The notes under the pieces are model-generated. The model was given only the letters and a program-made list of their open reading frames with translations, searched no databases and was not told the origin of the DNA. Shown here in pieces: positions 27,164 through 36,408 of a stretch of DNA of 47,890 bases (position 1 is the first letter of the stretch; every line of letters starts with the position of its first letter). The stretch lies in the NCBI GenBank assembly GCA_937998875.1, contig CALLBO010000070.1, positions 1-47,890 of the forward strand, in the 5' to 3' direction. A program made the position numbers and the translations under genes. This DNA is from an uncultured Granulosicoccaceae bacterium (GTDB taxonomy: Bacteria > Pseudomonadota > Gammaproteobacteria > Granulosicoccales > Granulosicoccaceae).

Positions 27164-27263
27164 TTAATTTAGTGATGGGATATTATTCCCGCCATATGAT
27201 GTAGAGATTTATCTGTATATTGACAGACGCTGTATCCAGTATTGATCACCCGGAGGGGGAAAT

Positions 27264-28748
27264 ATGTCCAGAGTAATCAGCGCCATCGGTGCCGCAGCAC
27301 TTGCGGTGTCAACCGGTGTCTACGCCGTTAATCCAAATAGCGGGCAAACATCCACATCACAAACACTGAATATCGAAATAACATCACCTGCTGCGTCAAG
27401 TGATGTTGACATCAACTCACCTGTTACAGTTGAAGGGCGGGTCAACATCGGCGCAGTGCCGTCTACTGGCAGATCGAACGTCGCTTACATTCTTGACGTA
27501 TCGTTCAGCACAGAATTCTCAACCAATGACTGCAACAACGATGGCACCATTGACGACGGCGATAACTTCACACCCAATGACTCAATTGTAGGCAGTGTGC
27601 TTGACTGTGAAGTCGGTGCAGTGATGGCACTCAATGACAGCCTCGGCTCCAACCCGTCGGTTAGCGCAGCGGTTGTTATCTTCGGTACCAGCGCCGCTAC
27701 AGCACAGGATTTCGTTTCACCGCCCGACTCAGATCCGGACGGTGACGGTCTGTCTGCAATTGACGCAACGTTAATTCAATTAGACCAGGCAGGTGGCCCG
27801 GTTACAGTCGGTGGCCTTACCGATTTTGAGTCAGCGCTCACGGAAGTTACGCGATTGATGAATACACGCCCGGCCAGCGAGCAACGCGTTGCTTACTTTC
27901 TCACTGATGGTCAGGACACCTCCAGTATTACAACCGCAGCCAATGCCGCCAGAGATGCCGGCATTCGGATTGAGACCTTCTCTATAGGCAACGGTGCCTC
28001 GCCATGTGATGGATCCTCACTCAGTGAAATTGCCTCAATCACCGGCGGCACGTGCACCGATGTGCAGGACATCAATACGCTGACTGCCGTAATTTCAAAC
28101 ACTGGTGGCGTACCACCAACCGGCATCAGTGAAGTAAGCGTGTCATTGAATGGCGGCGCGAACAATGTTGTCGCGGTTGATAATCTGGGGAACTGGTCAA
28201 CAACCATTGATGCTGCCAACCTGGCGGCTGGCGCTAACCTGCTCGAAGCCACCGTAACCGCCGATGACGGCACGGCGGTAATCGCCGATCTGACTTTCAA
28301 CGCGATTGACCCGACTGCAGTGCCTGATACAGACAACGACACTGGCGATACCGATAACGGCGATACCGATAACGGCGATGCTGATAATACAGACACAGAA
28401 AACACAACGTCGGTACCGAATTGTGCGTCAGCCGCAAGCGACCCCGATGGTGATGGATGGGGCTATGAGAACGGCGTGTCCTGTCTTGTGGTTGCTGATA
28501 TGACAGCGGGAATGATGGGACCCATGTACTGCGCCAACGGCGCCGCAAGCGACAGCGACGGTGATGGCTGGGGCTGGGAAAACAACGCCTCCTGTCTGGT
28601 CGAGGGCTCCGCCTTTGATCTTGCCCGAATCATGTTCCCTCACTGTACCAATGGTGCCGCGAGCGACAGCGACGGTGATGGTTGGGGCTGGGAGAACGCA
28701 ATGACTTGTATTGTTCCCGGATCCCCGGCTTCCATGCTGATTGACTAG
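27264..28748 (+). CDS. Secreted von Willebrand factor A protein with C-terminal DGWGWEN repeats
   Basis: The 494-residue product has a signal peptide (about 1-22, ending GVYA). The VWA domain (about 70-270) has an intact MIDAS: DVSFS, the Thr in GGLTDFESAL and the Asp in YFLTDGQD. DCNNDGTIDDGD and DSDPDGDGLS are calcium-loop-like inserts. A beta domain (about 285-350) follows, then an acidic Asp/Thr/Asn linker. The end has three near-identical 24-residue units of the form C-x4-AASDSDGDGWGWEN-x3-C, each with a paired Cys and an Asp-rich loop. Similar motifs occur in marine secreted hydrolases. A good GGAGGGGG precedes the ATG. It is probably a surface or extracellular adhesion or binding protein. 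Confidence 0.82.
   Translation: MSRVISAIGAAALAVSTGVYAVNPNSGQTSTSQTLNIEITSPAASSDVDINSPVTVEGRVNIGAVPSTGRSNVAYILDVSFSTEFSTNDCNNDGTIDDGDNFTPNDSIVGSVLDCEVGAVMALNDSLGSNPSVSAAVVIFGTSAATAQDFVSPPDSDPDGDGLSAIDATLIQLDQAGGPVTVGGLTDFESALTEVTRLMNTRPASEQRVAYFLTDGQDTSSITTAANAARDAGIRIETFSIGNGASPCDGSSLSEIASITGGTCTDVQDINTLTAVISNTGGVPPTGISEVSVSLNGGANNVVAVDNLGNWSTTIDAANLAAGANLLEATVTADDGTAVIADLTFNAIDPTAVPDTDNDTGDTDNGDTDNGDADNTDTENTTSVPNCASAASDPDGDGWGYENGVSCLVVADMTAGMMGPMYCANGAASDSDGDGWGWENNASCLVEGSAFDLARIMFPHCTNGAASDSDGDGWGWENAMTCIVPGSPASMLID
28344..28388 (+). repeat. 15-bp tandem repeat coding the acidic linker
   Basis: Three consecutive 15-bp units (GGCGATACCGATAAC, twice exact, then once with changes) encode the repeated Gly-Asp-Thr-Asp-Asn segment of the VWA protein linker. 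The unit length is a multiple of three, so copy-number change by slippage would lengthen or shorten the linker without a frameshift. Confidence 0.75.
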
Positions 28749-28790
28749 GCGATTTAACACGAGGCTCTAACCTCAAACCTGGTAGTGCCC

Positions 28791-28831
28791 GACCCCTGTC
28801 GCAATGGGGACCTTGCGATGGGGGTCTTTTT
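28791..28831 (+). terminator. Rho-independent terminator of the VWA gene
   Basis: GACCCC-TG-TCGCAA (28791-28804) pairs with TTGCGA-TG-GGGGTC (28813-28826), leaving a small TG/TG internal loop, and TTTTT follows. It lies 43 bp after the VWA stop. The remaining sequence to 29049 shows no further gene. It should contain the promoter of phoX, but I do not see a convincing Pho box. Confidence 0.85.
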
Positions 28832-29049
28832 ATTTGGCCTACGGAGACTACCCCCTAATGGGGTACTCATTGTCAAACGTCGACTGATTCCACACAAAAC
28901 CCACACCTCCGGGTCCATCGGAATTACGCATGCAGGAATCCAATATTGGCAAAGCCATCAACTGGTGATAACTTGATACGCCCGTATAAACCTGCGCGTG
29001 GTCAGTATTCATACTGCACAGTGTTTGTACTTATACCTGGAGGAATACA

Positions 29050-30936
29050 ATGAAAAACCTGGATGACATTTCGTTTGATGAGCACGACGAACTCACCAAC
29101 CCCCGACCTGAAGAAACAGATTTTGACCGCATCATGGACAGGGCGCTCTCACGCCGTGATTTATTAAAAGGCGTCATGGTTTTCGGTGGCGTAGCCGCGC
29201 TGGGTAATACGCTCATACCCGCCACAGCGCAAGCTGCCCCTCACCGTTTTGCATTTGATGCAGTCGATGCAAGCACTACTGACGATATTTCCGTACCCCC
29301 CGGCTACAGCACACAGGTCGTAGCGCGCTGGGGTGATCCTCTTTGGTCTGACAGTGAGGAGTTTGACCACGCAACCCGTGGCACCGGAGCCAGCCAGGCC
29401 AAAGCGTTTGGTGACAACAACGATGGCATGGAAGTTTATGCCCACGGTGATAAAACCATTTTGATCGCCAACAACGAGTACACCAACAAAGGCATCATCT
29501 GGGGCAATCGTCCGGAAGGAAAAGCAGAGAATGATGACGACATTCTCAAAGGCATGAATGCACACGGCTTAACGGCGGCAGAGATTGCACAGAAAGACGG
29601 CAAATGGTCCATCGTTAAAGACAGCCCGTACAACCGTCGCTTTACACCTGATGTTGAAATGGACATCACCGGCCCTGCAGCTGGTCATGATTTAATGAAA
29701 ACCAATAGAGACCCGGCTGGCATGGTGGCGCAGGGTACGTTTAACAACTGCGGTAACGGCTCTACACCGTGGGGCACTTATCTCGCCTGTGAAGAAAACT
29801 TTAACGGCTACTTCGCCACTGAAAACGAAGACCACGAAGTAACTGCCGAAATGAAAAGATACGGCGTACTACCTGCTGGCCGTGGTTATGGGTGGGAGAA
29901 GATAGACGATCGTTTTGATCTTGCGAAAGAATCAAACGAATGTAATCGCCACGGCTATGTCACTGAAGTTGATGCGAGAGATCCAAACAGCCGACCCAAA
30001 AAACGCACTGCACTGGGACGCTTTAAGCATGAAAATGCAGAAGTCGTAGTCAACGGAGACGGCCACATCGTCGTATACATGGGCGATGATGAGCGCGGTG
30101 AATTTCTTTATCGATATATTTCAGACGGTGTTTATGCACCCGGTGCAGAAACAGACTCATTGCTTGAGGAAGGCAAATTATACGCCGCGAAGTTTAACGA
30201 CGACGGCACCGGCAAGTGGCTGGAACTATCTCCGAAGGCAACCGGCATGGCCAGTATGGCTGAGGTCTGCATTCATACACGCGTAGCCGCCTCTGCTGTA
30301 GGTGCGACCACCATGGACCGTCCGGAGTGGGTAAGCGCCAATCCTAAAGCGGCAGAAGTGTATTGCTGCCTCACCAACAATAAAAATCGCGGTTTAATAA
30401 CCAACGCAGGTGGAGATGAAACACCGGTTGGAGGCCCTAACCCACGTGAAGCGAACAAGTATGGCCAGATTGTCCGCTGGCGTCCTGACTCAGCCGATCA
30501 TACAAGCAACTCTTTCGAGTGGGACTTATACGCACTGGCAGGCAATCCGACGCTGCACAATGATCTCAACGCGGGCTCAGACAATATCACCAAAGACAAC
30601 ATGTTCAATTCACCCGACGGATTGAAATTCGATTCCAACGGGATTTTGTGGATTCAGACAGACGGCAACTACACCAACGAGAAGGATTTTGAAGGACAAG
30701 GCAACAATCAAATGCTCGCTGGAGATCCGGCGACTGGAGAAATCCGGCGCTTTCTCACCGGTCCGAAGCAGGCTGAAGTGACCGGCCTGACCTGGAGTCC
30801 TGACCGTCGCACCATGTTTGTCGGTATCCAGCACCCGGGCGAACGAGGAGAGGGCCACTGGCCTGACGGCGGTAATTCAGCACCTCGCTCCGCCATCATC
30901 GCTATTACCCGCGACGACGGGGGATTAGTTGGTTAA
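29050..30936 (+). CDS. PhoX-family phosphatase, Tat-exported
   Basis: The 628-residue protein has the layout of PhoX (DUF839), a calcium- and iron-dependent alkaline phosphatase of the periplasm. A Tat signal with SRRDLLKGVMVFGGVAALG begins at about residue 34 and ends near TAQA. It is therefore preceded by an unusually long acidic leader. The mature part is a beta-propeller-type chain with GTFNNCGNGSTPWGTYLACEE, YMGDDERGEFLYRYIS and a late FNSPDGLKFDSNGILWIQTD. These match the family's conserved segments. A GGAGG stands seven bases before the ATG. It probably releases phosphate from organic esters when phosphate is scarce, but no Pho box was identified. It is transcribed alone. Confidence 0.9.
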   Translation: MKNLDDISFDEHDELTNPRPEETDFDRIMDRALSRRDLLKGVMVFGGVAALGNTLIPATAQAAPHRFAFDAVDASTTDDISVPPGYSTQVVARWGDPLWSDSEEFDHATRGTGASQAKAFGDNNDGMEVYAHGDKTILIANNEYTNKGIIWGNRPEGKAENDDDILKGMNAHGLTAAEIAQKDGKWSIVKDSPYNRRFTPDVEMDITGPAAGHDLMKTNRDPAGMVAQGTFNNCGNGSTPWGTYLACEENFNGYFATENEDHEVTAEMKRYGVLPAGRGYGWEKIDDRFDLAKESNECNRHGYVTEVDARDPNSRPKKRTALGRFKHENAEVVVNGDGHIVVYMGDDERGEFLYRYISDGVYAPGAETDSLLEEGKLYAAKFNDDGTGKWLELSPKATGMASMAEVCIHTRVAASAVGATTMDRPEWVSANPKAAEVYCCLTNNKNRGLITNAGGDETPVGGPNPREANKYGQIVRWRPDSADHTSNSFEWDLYALAGNPTLHNDLNAGSDNITKDNMFNSPDGLKFDSNGILWIQTDGNYTNEKDFEGQGNNQMLAGDPATGEIRRFLTGPKQAEVTGLTWSPDRRTMFVGIQHPGERGEGHWPDGGNSAPRSAIIAITRDDGGLVG

Positions 30937-30970
30937 ACACTGCTAATAGTGCGATAATGCTTTGTTGGCT

Positions 30971-30990
30971 GCCCCGGCTTTGTCCGGGGC
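30971..30990 (+). promoter_or_regulatory. GC-rich hairpin between phoX and rplU
   Basis: GCCCCGG (30971-30977), six-base loop CTTTGT and CCGGGGC (30984-30990) form a very stable perfect 7-bp stem, 41 bp before the rplU start. No T-run follows, so it may be a Rho-assisted terminator for phoX or a structured leader of rplU. L21 leaders are autoregulatory in some bacteria, but this one does not clearly match a known leader. Confidence 0.45.
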
Positions 30991-31030
30991 TGCTATAAAG
31001 TAGAAATCAGCTCAAACGGAGTCATCACTC

Positions 31031-31963
31031 ATGTACGCAGTCATTAAAACCGGTGGTAAACAGTATCGTGTCAGCCCCGGCGACAAGCTTCGCGTTGAAT
31101 CGCTGGACGTCGATGAAGGCGAGTCTATCGATATCGACCAGGTTCTGATGGTTGGCGAAGGCAGTGATGTATCGGTTGGTAACCCACTGCTTGGTGATGC
31201 AAAGGTCAGCGTCAAAGTCCTTTCGCATGGACGAGGTAAAAAGATAGAAGTCATTAAATTCAGACGACGTAAGCACTACCGCCGCCAGATGGGACATCGC
31301 CAGAATTACACAGAAATTGAAATTGTTTCTGTTAATGGTGTAACTGCTGATCCAGCTAAAAAATCGTCGTCAAAAAGCAAAGCATCAAGCGCCGCTTCTG
31401 ACAAAAGTACTTCGGCGTTAAATGATCAGTCTGCAGATAATGGCACCGCAGCGACAGCAGCTGCCGCCGGTGCTGTGGCAACTTTGAAGTTTCTGGATGC
31501 TCCGAACGGCGAGCCGGATGACCTGAAAAAAATTCTCGGCATTGGTTCAGTGCTTGAAGAAAAATTAAACGACATGGGGGTTTATCACTACAGCCAGATT
31601 GCAGAATTTACTGCCAGTGATATTGAAAATATAAACACCCACCTGAATTTCCCCGGCCGCATTGAACGCGACGAATGGATCCCGCAGGCTCAGGAATTAG
31701 CACAAGGCGGCGAAGGCCGAAAGCTCAAGTATCTGGACGGCCCCGAAGGTGAACCGGACGATCTGAAACTAATATCCGGTGTTGGGCCGGTACTTGAAGA
31801 AAAACTTAACGAACTGGGGATTTATCACTTCTGGCAGATATCAAAATTTGAAGCCAAAGATATTGATCTGGTGAACGATGCCATGGCCTTCCCGGGCCGC
31901 ATTGAAAGAGATGAGTGGATTGATCAGGCTGGCAATCTCGCTAAAGGTGGAGAGCCACGCTAA
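31031..31963 (+). CDS. rplU: Ribosomal protein L21 with two C-terminal helix-hairpin-helix-like repeats
   Basis: Residues 1-103 are a standard L21 ([18 protein letters not shown], then [19 protein letters not shown] and [11 protein letters not shown]) that binds 23S rRNA. A Ser/Lys/Ala-rich linker (104-150) is followed by two copies of an 80-residue unit at about 152-229 and 232-310. Each contains GEPDDLK, a G-x-G hairpin ([14 protein letters not shown] and [14 protein letters not shown]), then [11 protein letters not shown]. One such unit is known on some alphaproteobacterial L21s. A duplicated unit gives 310 residues, three times the usual 103. The partner rpmA (L27) does not follow. The next gene is on the other strand. 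It is either the sole L21 or a paralogue. Confidence 0.9.
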   Translation: MYAVIKTGGKQYRVSPGDKLRVESLDVDEGESIDIDQVLMVGEGSDVSVGNPLLGDAKVSVKVLSHGRGKKIEVIKFRRRKHYRRQMGHRQNYTEIEIVSVNGVTADPAKKSSSKSKASSAASDKSTSALNDQSADNGTAATAAAAGAVATLKFLDAPNGEPDDLKKILGIGSVLEEKLNDMGVYHYSQIAEFTASDIENINTHLNFPGRIERDEWIPQAQELAQGGEGRKLKYLDGPEGEPDDLKLISGVGPVLEEKLNELGIYHFWQISKFEAKDIDLVNDAMAFPGRIERDEWIDQAGNLAKGGEPR

Positions 31964-31998
31964 CCACCTCACACAAAGCAAACCTCCCTCCCCTAACT

Positions 31999-32039
31999 AC
32001 CCTCCTCCCGAAAGTTCCGGGACTGTATTCGGGGAGGGT
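31999..32039. terminator. Bidirectional hairpin between rplU and the convergent lipoprotein gene
   Basis: ACCCTCCTCCCGAA and TTCGGGGAGGGT form an imperfect long stem (about 12 bp with a small bulge), placed between the two converging stop codons. No clean T-run follows on either strand, although an AT-containing tail is present. It probably serves both genes. Confidence 0.6.
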
Positions 32040-32074
32040 ATACGGCTTTGGTGACAAGCTTTATCAACTGCAAG

Positions 32075-34102
32075 TCACGGTACTACCCAGAACGATGCAT
32101 CGCGCACCCAGAACGCATCGCGATAGTCCGGGTTTTTCGCGCGTAACCATACCTCCCGAGCACCTGCCGGCACATAAGACGCCGCATCAAGTCCGGTAAA
32201 GTAGCTACGAAACTTACCGAAGTTATTTTCCGGCTCATACTGCATCGCCGGCTTATGCCAGCTGGCGCCTTTATCAAACGACACCTGCAAACTAGTCTGT
32301 CCGTTTTCTGCACCTGTCAGCGCTGTAAACCGTAACTTCGAATTCGCGGGTGCTGGTTCTTTAAACAATAAAACCATGGCATCACTTGCATCGCCATCCA
32401 TCGACAAGGTTCGATCAAGCGCTTTAATAATCCGAAACGGTTTACCCGGCGCAATATAAAAATCATCCCAATGATAGGTATTCGGATGACATAAGCTCTG
32501 AAAAGTCGCCCCTGGTATATCGTGTGGCTGCCCAACATTATCAGCACATGACTTGGTTGTGTTGTAAGCGTAGTGTGTGAACTGCACTACCAGTTCGTCG
32601 TGAAGCTCCGGAATTATATATTCACCGACACAGGCATTGCCATAATCAGGCATACAAAGAGACACCTGATCCCAAAGTTCAGCTGCCCAGAGATTGTTTT
32701 CAGGAGTTTTTTTCACGGTAAAGCGGAATCGCGCCCGGGAACGGTTATTAGTAACGTTATGCAATGTGATATCCGGATTGTTATCACCATCCAGATAGTT
32801 GTACATCACCTCGTTATAAGTACTATGCGTAATCACCCAGTCCTCACCGGGCGGTGCTGCGGCATACACCTCTAATCGTTCGGCATTACCCGGGTTAGCT
32901 ATCTGTGCACGCTTGTATTCAGCGCCAGCGTCATTTGGTTGCATATAGTTACCATCTTGCAGAAACTCGCCATCCTTTATCAACAATGTTCGAAAAACGT
33001 TAATCTTACCAAGAATATCTGCAATGCCATTCGGCCCTTCATCCAGTGCGGTATTGATATTAAAGCCGTTAACCGCTTTGCCATTGGCATCCGCAACAAC
33101 ATCCCCTTCAGGCAATTGCAGATGGGTGGCAAGTGGTGTCAGATCCAGTTGCCAGTAATCCCGTCCTGCTGTGCGATAGGTAGATACCGCAAACTCTATG
33201 GTTCCGGTTCCAGAAGAAGTATCGAGTAACTGATTGGGGGTTAATGTCAGCTTGGAGGCACAGCTGGCGTAGGCCGCAGTCATCAGATGATCGGCACAAG
33301 CGTAAATCATATCTTGATAACGAAGCACTGGATGAAGTCCGATAGCGTCAGTTACTTCCTGCTCAAATTCCGCAGCCCAGTAGTCAGACAAGGTATTCTC
33401 ATCGCCATTGTAGGAATCAGGAATCGAGAAAAACTCCTGCATAAAGGTAAAACCGCGCTGATTGTTGCGTGATGAGTCGACACGCTGCGCGAGATCAATT
33501 GGCTGACCACAGCGATTACCATGATCCGCCATCAGAAACTGTTCATTCCAGTAGTAGCTATCATCAGAACCGGGTCCGCTGCCGGGCTTTATATAGCCAT
33601 CTCTTGAGTGCGCTGTGATGTCCCATTTTTCCGAGACCAGTTCAAGCGCCTCTGCTTGCTGGCTAAAATCTATGCCATCCACCAGATCCGTATGCAAGTT
33701 GATTACATTGTTACTCAGAGAATCTAACTGAGGATCGTCAAGAGCAAACAATTCACCGCGCTTATATTCACGATAGGTTTGATCGCGAAACGACATCGGC
33801 GCGATTAAACCGGTAAGCGATGCAGGGCTGGTATCGGTGAAGTCCTCGCAAAAATAGGATCCAGTCCGCCCGGCATACTGTGAACAGTAGCTACCTGGTA
33901 TCGGTGCCACTGTAGAAGCGGTGTTAGACGAGTTGCCCGGCGACCCGACACCTGAGAACTCGACGCCGGTTGACTCATTACCTGCTGACGCGATGCCCGT
34001 TGACGTGATGCTGGAAACGGGCGAGTCCGCATCACCTGCGCTGCCACACCCGACCAGAGCGCTTAAAATAGAACTGATAGTCCACAACCGTACCAGGCGC
34101 AT
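32075..34102 (-). CDS. Large secreted lipoprotein of unknown function
   Basis: The product is 675 residues from the ATG at 34102, which has GAGGA seven bases before it. The frame from 34129 adds nine unlikely residues. A lipoprotein signal ends in the lipobox LVGC, with Cys at about residue 19. A Ser/Gly/Thr-rich linker covers about 25-70. The globular part has several Cys pairs (for instance SYCSQY and YFCEDF near its start) and aromatic-rich motifs such as SDDSYYWNEQFLMADHGNRC. The C-terminal third (FRIIKALDRTLSMDGDASDA, then ASYVPAGAREVWLRAKN) looks like a beta-sandwich of carbohydrate-binding type. I recognise no catalytic family. It lies 139 bp after the MetE-like gene on the same strand and may be its distal operon member. 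Confidence 0.8.
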   Translation of the reverse strand: MRLVRLWTISSILSALVGCGSAGDADSPVSSITSTGIASAGNESTGVEFSGVGSPGNSSNTASTVAPIPGSYCSQYAGRTGSYFCEDFTDTSPASLTGLIAPMSFRDQTYREYKRGELFALDDPQLDSLSNNVINLHTDLVDGIDFSQQAEALELVSEKWDITAHSRDGYIKPGSGPGSDDSYYWNEQFLMADHGNRCGQPIDLAQRVDSSRNNQRGFTFMQEFFSIPDSYNGDENTLSDYWAAEFEQEVTDAIGLHPVLRYQDMIYACADHLMTAAYASCASKLTLTPNQLLDTSSGTGTIEFAVSTYRTAGRDYWQLDLTPLATHLQLPEGDVVADANGKAVNGFNINTALDEGPNGIADILGKINVFRTLLIKDGEFLQDGNYMQPNDAGAEYKRAQIANPGNAERLEVYAAAPPGEDWVITHSTYNEVMYNYLDGDNNPDITLHNVTNNRSRARFRFTVKKTPENNLWAAELWDQVSLCMPDYGNACVGEYIIPELHDELVVQFTHYAYNTTKSCADNVGQPHDIPGATFQSLCHPNTYHWDDFYIAPGKPFRIIKALDRTLSMDGDASDAMVLLFKEPAPANSKLRFTALTGAENGQTSLQVSFDKGASWHKPAMQYEPENNFGKFRSYFTGLDAASYVPAGAREVWLRAKNPDYRDAFWVRDASFWVVP

Positions 34103-34241
34103 CAAACATTCCTCGCGATCCTTTGCCAACCCCGTTTAAACTATAGTCCAATTGTTGAAACTCTGGCTGCGGTGAAGAGTGTCAAACTGGAAACGCAATA
34201 ATCATCAATGCATTGGAGAGCAGAATCCCCACATTCAACAA

Positions 34242-35375
34242 CTACACCCGTGCAGAAGCAAGCGCTGCACCCTGAGCAAGTGCTTCAAGCTTGGCATAAG
34301 CGATCTCCGGGTCCACCGAGCCAAACCCCGCAAACGTTCCAAAGCCGCAATCAGAACCGGCGATCACACGTTCCGGACCTACTATTCCGGCAAAACGTTC
34401 TACACGTTGAGCGACTAGTTCAGGGTGCTCGACAAAGTTAGTTGTCGTATCGACAACGCCCGGCACTAAAACAACATCATCGGGAATCGTATTCTTATGC
34501 GCTTCAATCACGGTCCACTCGTGCGCATGACGAGGGTTGGAAGTCTCAAACAACAAATACTTTGCTTTGGTTTTTAACAGCGTGGGCAATACCTTATCCA
34601 TACCAATGTCACAAGTGTGTGGACCTTCGTAGTTACCCCAGCATATGTGCACACGGACTTTATCCTTCGGGATATCACTGATAGCGTGGTTCAGCGCTTC
34701 AACGTGAGAATTGGCAACAGATAGAAACTCATCATCAGACAAATCACTAAAAAGCATATGCCGCGACAACGCCAGATCAGGACAATCAAGCTGCACATTA
34801 AGGCCTGCTGCAACTATAGTTTCGTACTCCTGCTTCATCACCTCAGCAAGGGCCTCAAGGTACTTTTCACGTGTTGGATAATAAACGTTGTTCAGAAACA
34901 GTGAGATCACACCCGGTGAGGCCGCATTCATAAAGCCATGTTCGATGCCATGCTTTGTCATCGCAGACTTAAGATTGGCTATGTCTTTTTGCAACTCATC
35001 CTGACCTTTTGACTTTACCTCACTGGTACACTGCGGACGAGCGTATTGCGGTGTCCCTCCACTATCAGCGATCCGCTGTAAAAAGGATGGGTAGGCTTTA
35101 AGGTCCGCCGGCGCATTGCGCGGACTGTCTCCGGAAAAACCTTCGTAGCGATCCTTCACATACGTGCTGTAGGATATCTTTGATGTTTCACCATCAGAAA
35201 CTACATCGATACCTGCCATCTTCTGACGTTCGACGGTTTTATCCACCGCCGCTGTCATTACCTGATCAAACTCATCCTGCTGATAGGGTTTATCATGTTC
35301 TCTGGCAAAGATCTGATCAACCACCTCCTGTGAACGAGGCAGTGATCCGACGTGAGTCGTTAGAATATTAGTCAT
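34242..35375 (-). CDS. MetE-like cobalamin-independent methyltransferase
   Basis: This 377-residue protein corresponds to the C-terminal catalytic half of MetE (COG0620). The complete zinc site is visible: His and Cys in VRVHICWGNYEGPH, Glu in LLFETSNP, and Cys in AGSDCGFGTF. The start (LTTHVGSLPRS) is the usual one for this short class. It lacks the MetE N-terminal half. Such proteins move methyl groups onto or from small thiols, but many act in catabolism and not in methionine synthesis. It is fifth in the minus-strand operon that starts at 39498. It is therefore inferred to demethylate a substrate of that pathway. Confidence 0.85.
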   Translation of the reverse strand: MTNILTTHVGSLPRSQEVVDQIFAREHDKPYQQDEFDQVMTAAVDKTVERQKMAGIDVVSDGETSKISYSTYVKDRYEGFSGDSPRNAPADLKAYPSFLQRIADSGGTPQYARPQCTSEVKSKGQDELQKDIANLKSAMTKHGIEHGFMNAASPGVISLFLNNVYYPTREKYLEALAEVMKQEYETIVAAGLNVQLDCPDLALSRHMLFSDLSDDEFLSVANSHVEALNHAISDIPKDKVRVHICWGNYEGPHTCDIGMDKVLPTLLKTKAKYLLFETSNPRHAHEWTVIEAHKNTIPDDVVLVPGVVDTTTNFVEHPELVAQRVERFAGIVGPERVIAGSDCGFGTFAGFGSVDPEIAYAKLEALAQGAALASARV

Positions 35376-35432
35376 GTTAGTTTCCAGTAAACACAGCCCT
35401 TAGCGAGCCAAATCCAGTAGTGCATTAGAACC

Positions 35433-36398
35433 CTATAGCCAGTGTGTCGCTCCGGCCGGATCATCTGTATTTCGTACTCTGAACATGCTCGCCTCACCAC
35501 TCATAGAAGCCTCAAGACTTCTATCAACGCCTGGTGGAACCGCACAAACATCACCCGGAGCAAGTATAGTCTCGCCATCCGCCCAACTTAACTGCCAATG
35601 GCCTCGCATCACCATCAATATCTCATGGCGTTCTGTGGTGTAGCGGGAATTGCTGATCGAAGTGCGGTTGATAAGATCAATTTCAAATCCCGGCTTGTCC
35701 TTTAACATACCGTCGGCAGCCAATACAGAGACCGGCTTATCGGTAGCCATTGCCATCATGTCCCAGTATCTGGCAACAAAACGCGGCACGACTTCCTGCG
35801 CACCCGGCTGTTGCAATTCTGCTACCTGCTCAGGTGACAATGTCGGCATTGGCGACACACCTTGCGGCAGGGCTTCACCTTTCTTGCTGTTATACAAAAC
35901 ACTGTTGTCACCGAGAACCAATCCATGATTACTTGCCTCCTCAATAACCTGCGGCGCCCAGACAACACCGCCACCGGCATCGTCACCACCCAACACAGCC
36001 ATAATCATTCCGTAGTCTGTGCCAATATTTTCAAAACCCCTGAACATATGCGTGGGGATATTGATCAGATCACCTTCCTCCAGAACCACTTCGCCGGCTT
36101 TGCCGGTATTACCCCAGAAAAAACGCCAGCGACCGGACAAGACAAAGAATACTTCTGCGGTGGTATGGGTATGCAGCGAGTTACGACACTTAGGCGGCTG
36201 ACCAGCCGCTCCTATATTAAAACCGGGTGTATCAGAAATATGTACATGCTGATCAGCACTTTCAGAAACACCCGCACCAATGATGGTGAAGTTTTCTTTT
36301 TGGTCAGACCCCGGAGTATGCGCATCAATGAAAGCAGTTTTACAAGGCTTAAGCTCGCCATAGCGAACTATACGTTCATACATATTTACCGAACTCAT
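35433..36398 (-). CDS. Bicupin protein with one intact metal site
   Basis: This soluble two-cupin protein has 321 residues from the ATG at 36398, with AGGA just before it. The first cupin (about 60-150) has the canonical ligands HTHTTAEVFFVLSG (His, His, Glu) and a second motif with His in IPTHMFRGFEN. The second cupin (about 230-310) reads TTERHEILMVMRG and PPGVDRSLE. It lacks the HxH pair and the second-motif His, so it is probably structural. The arrangement is like gentisate 1,2-dioxygenase, but the aromatic-ring ligand residues are not identified. It lies 10 bp after the NTF2-like gene stop. It may act as an oxygenase or isomerase in the operon. Confidence 0.78.
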   Translation of the reverse strand: MSSVNMYERIVRYGELKPCKTAFIDAHTPGSDQKENFTIIGAGVSESADQHVHISDTPGFNIGAAGQPPKCRNSLHTHTTAEVFFVLSGRWRFFWGNTGKAGEVVLEEGDLINIPTHMFRGFENIGTDYGMIMAVLGGDDAGGGVVWAPQVIEEASNHGLVLGDNSVLYNSKKGEALPQGVSPMPTLSPEQVAELQQPGAQEVVPRFVARYWDMMAMATDKPVSVLAADGMLKDKPGFEIDLINRTSISNSRYTTERHEILMVMRGHWQLSWADGETILAPGDVCAVPPGVDRSLEASMSGEASMFRVRNTDDPAGATHWL

Positions 36399-36408
36399 AA
36401 CATGATCC

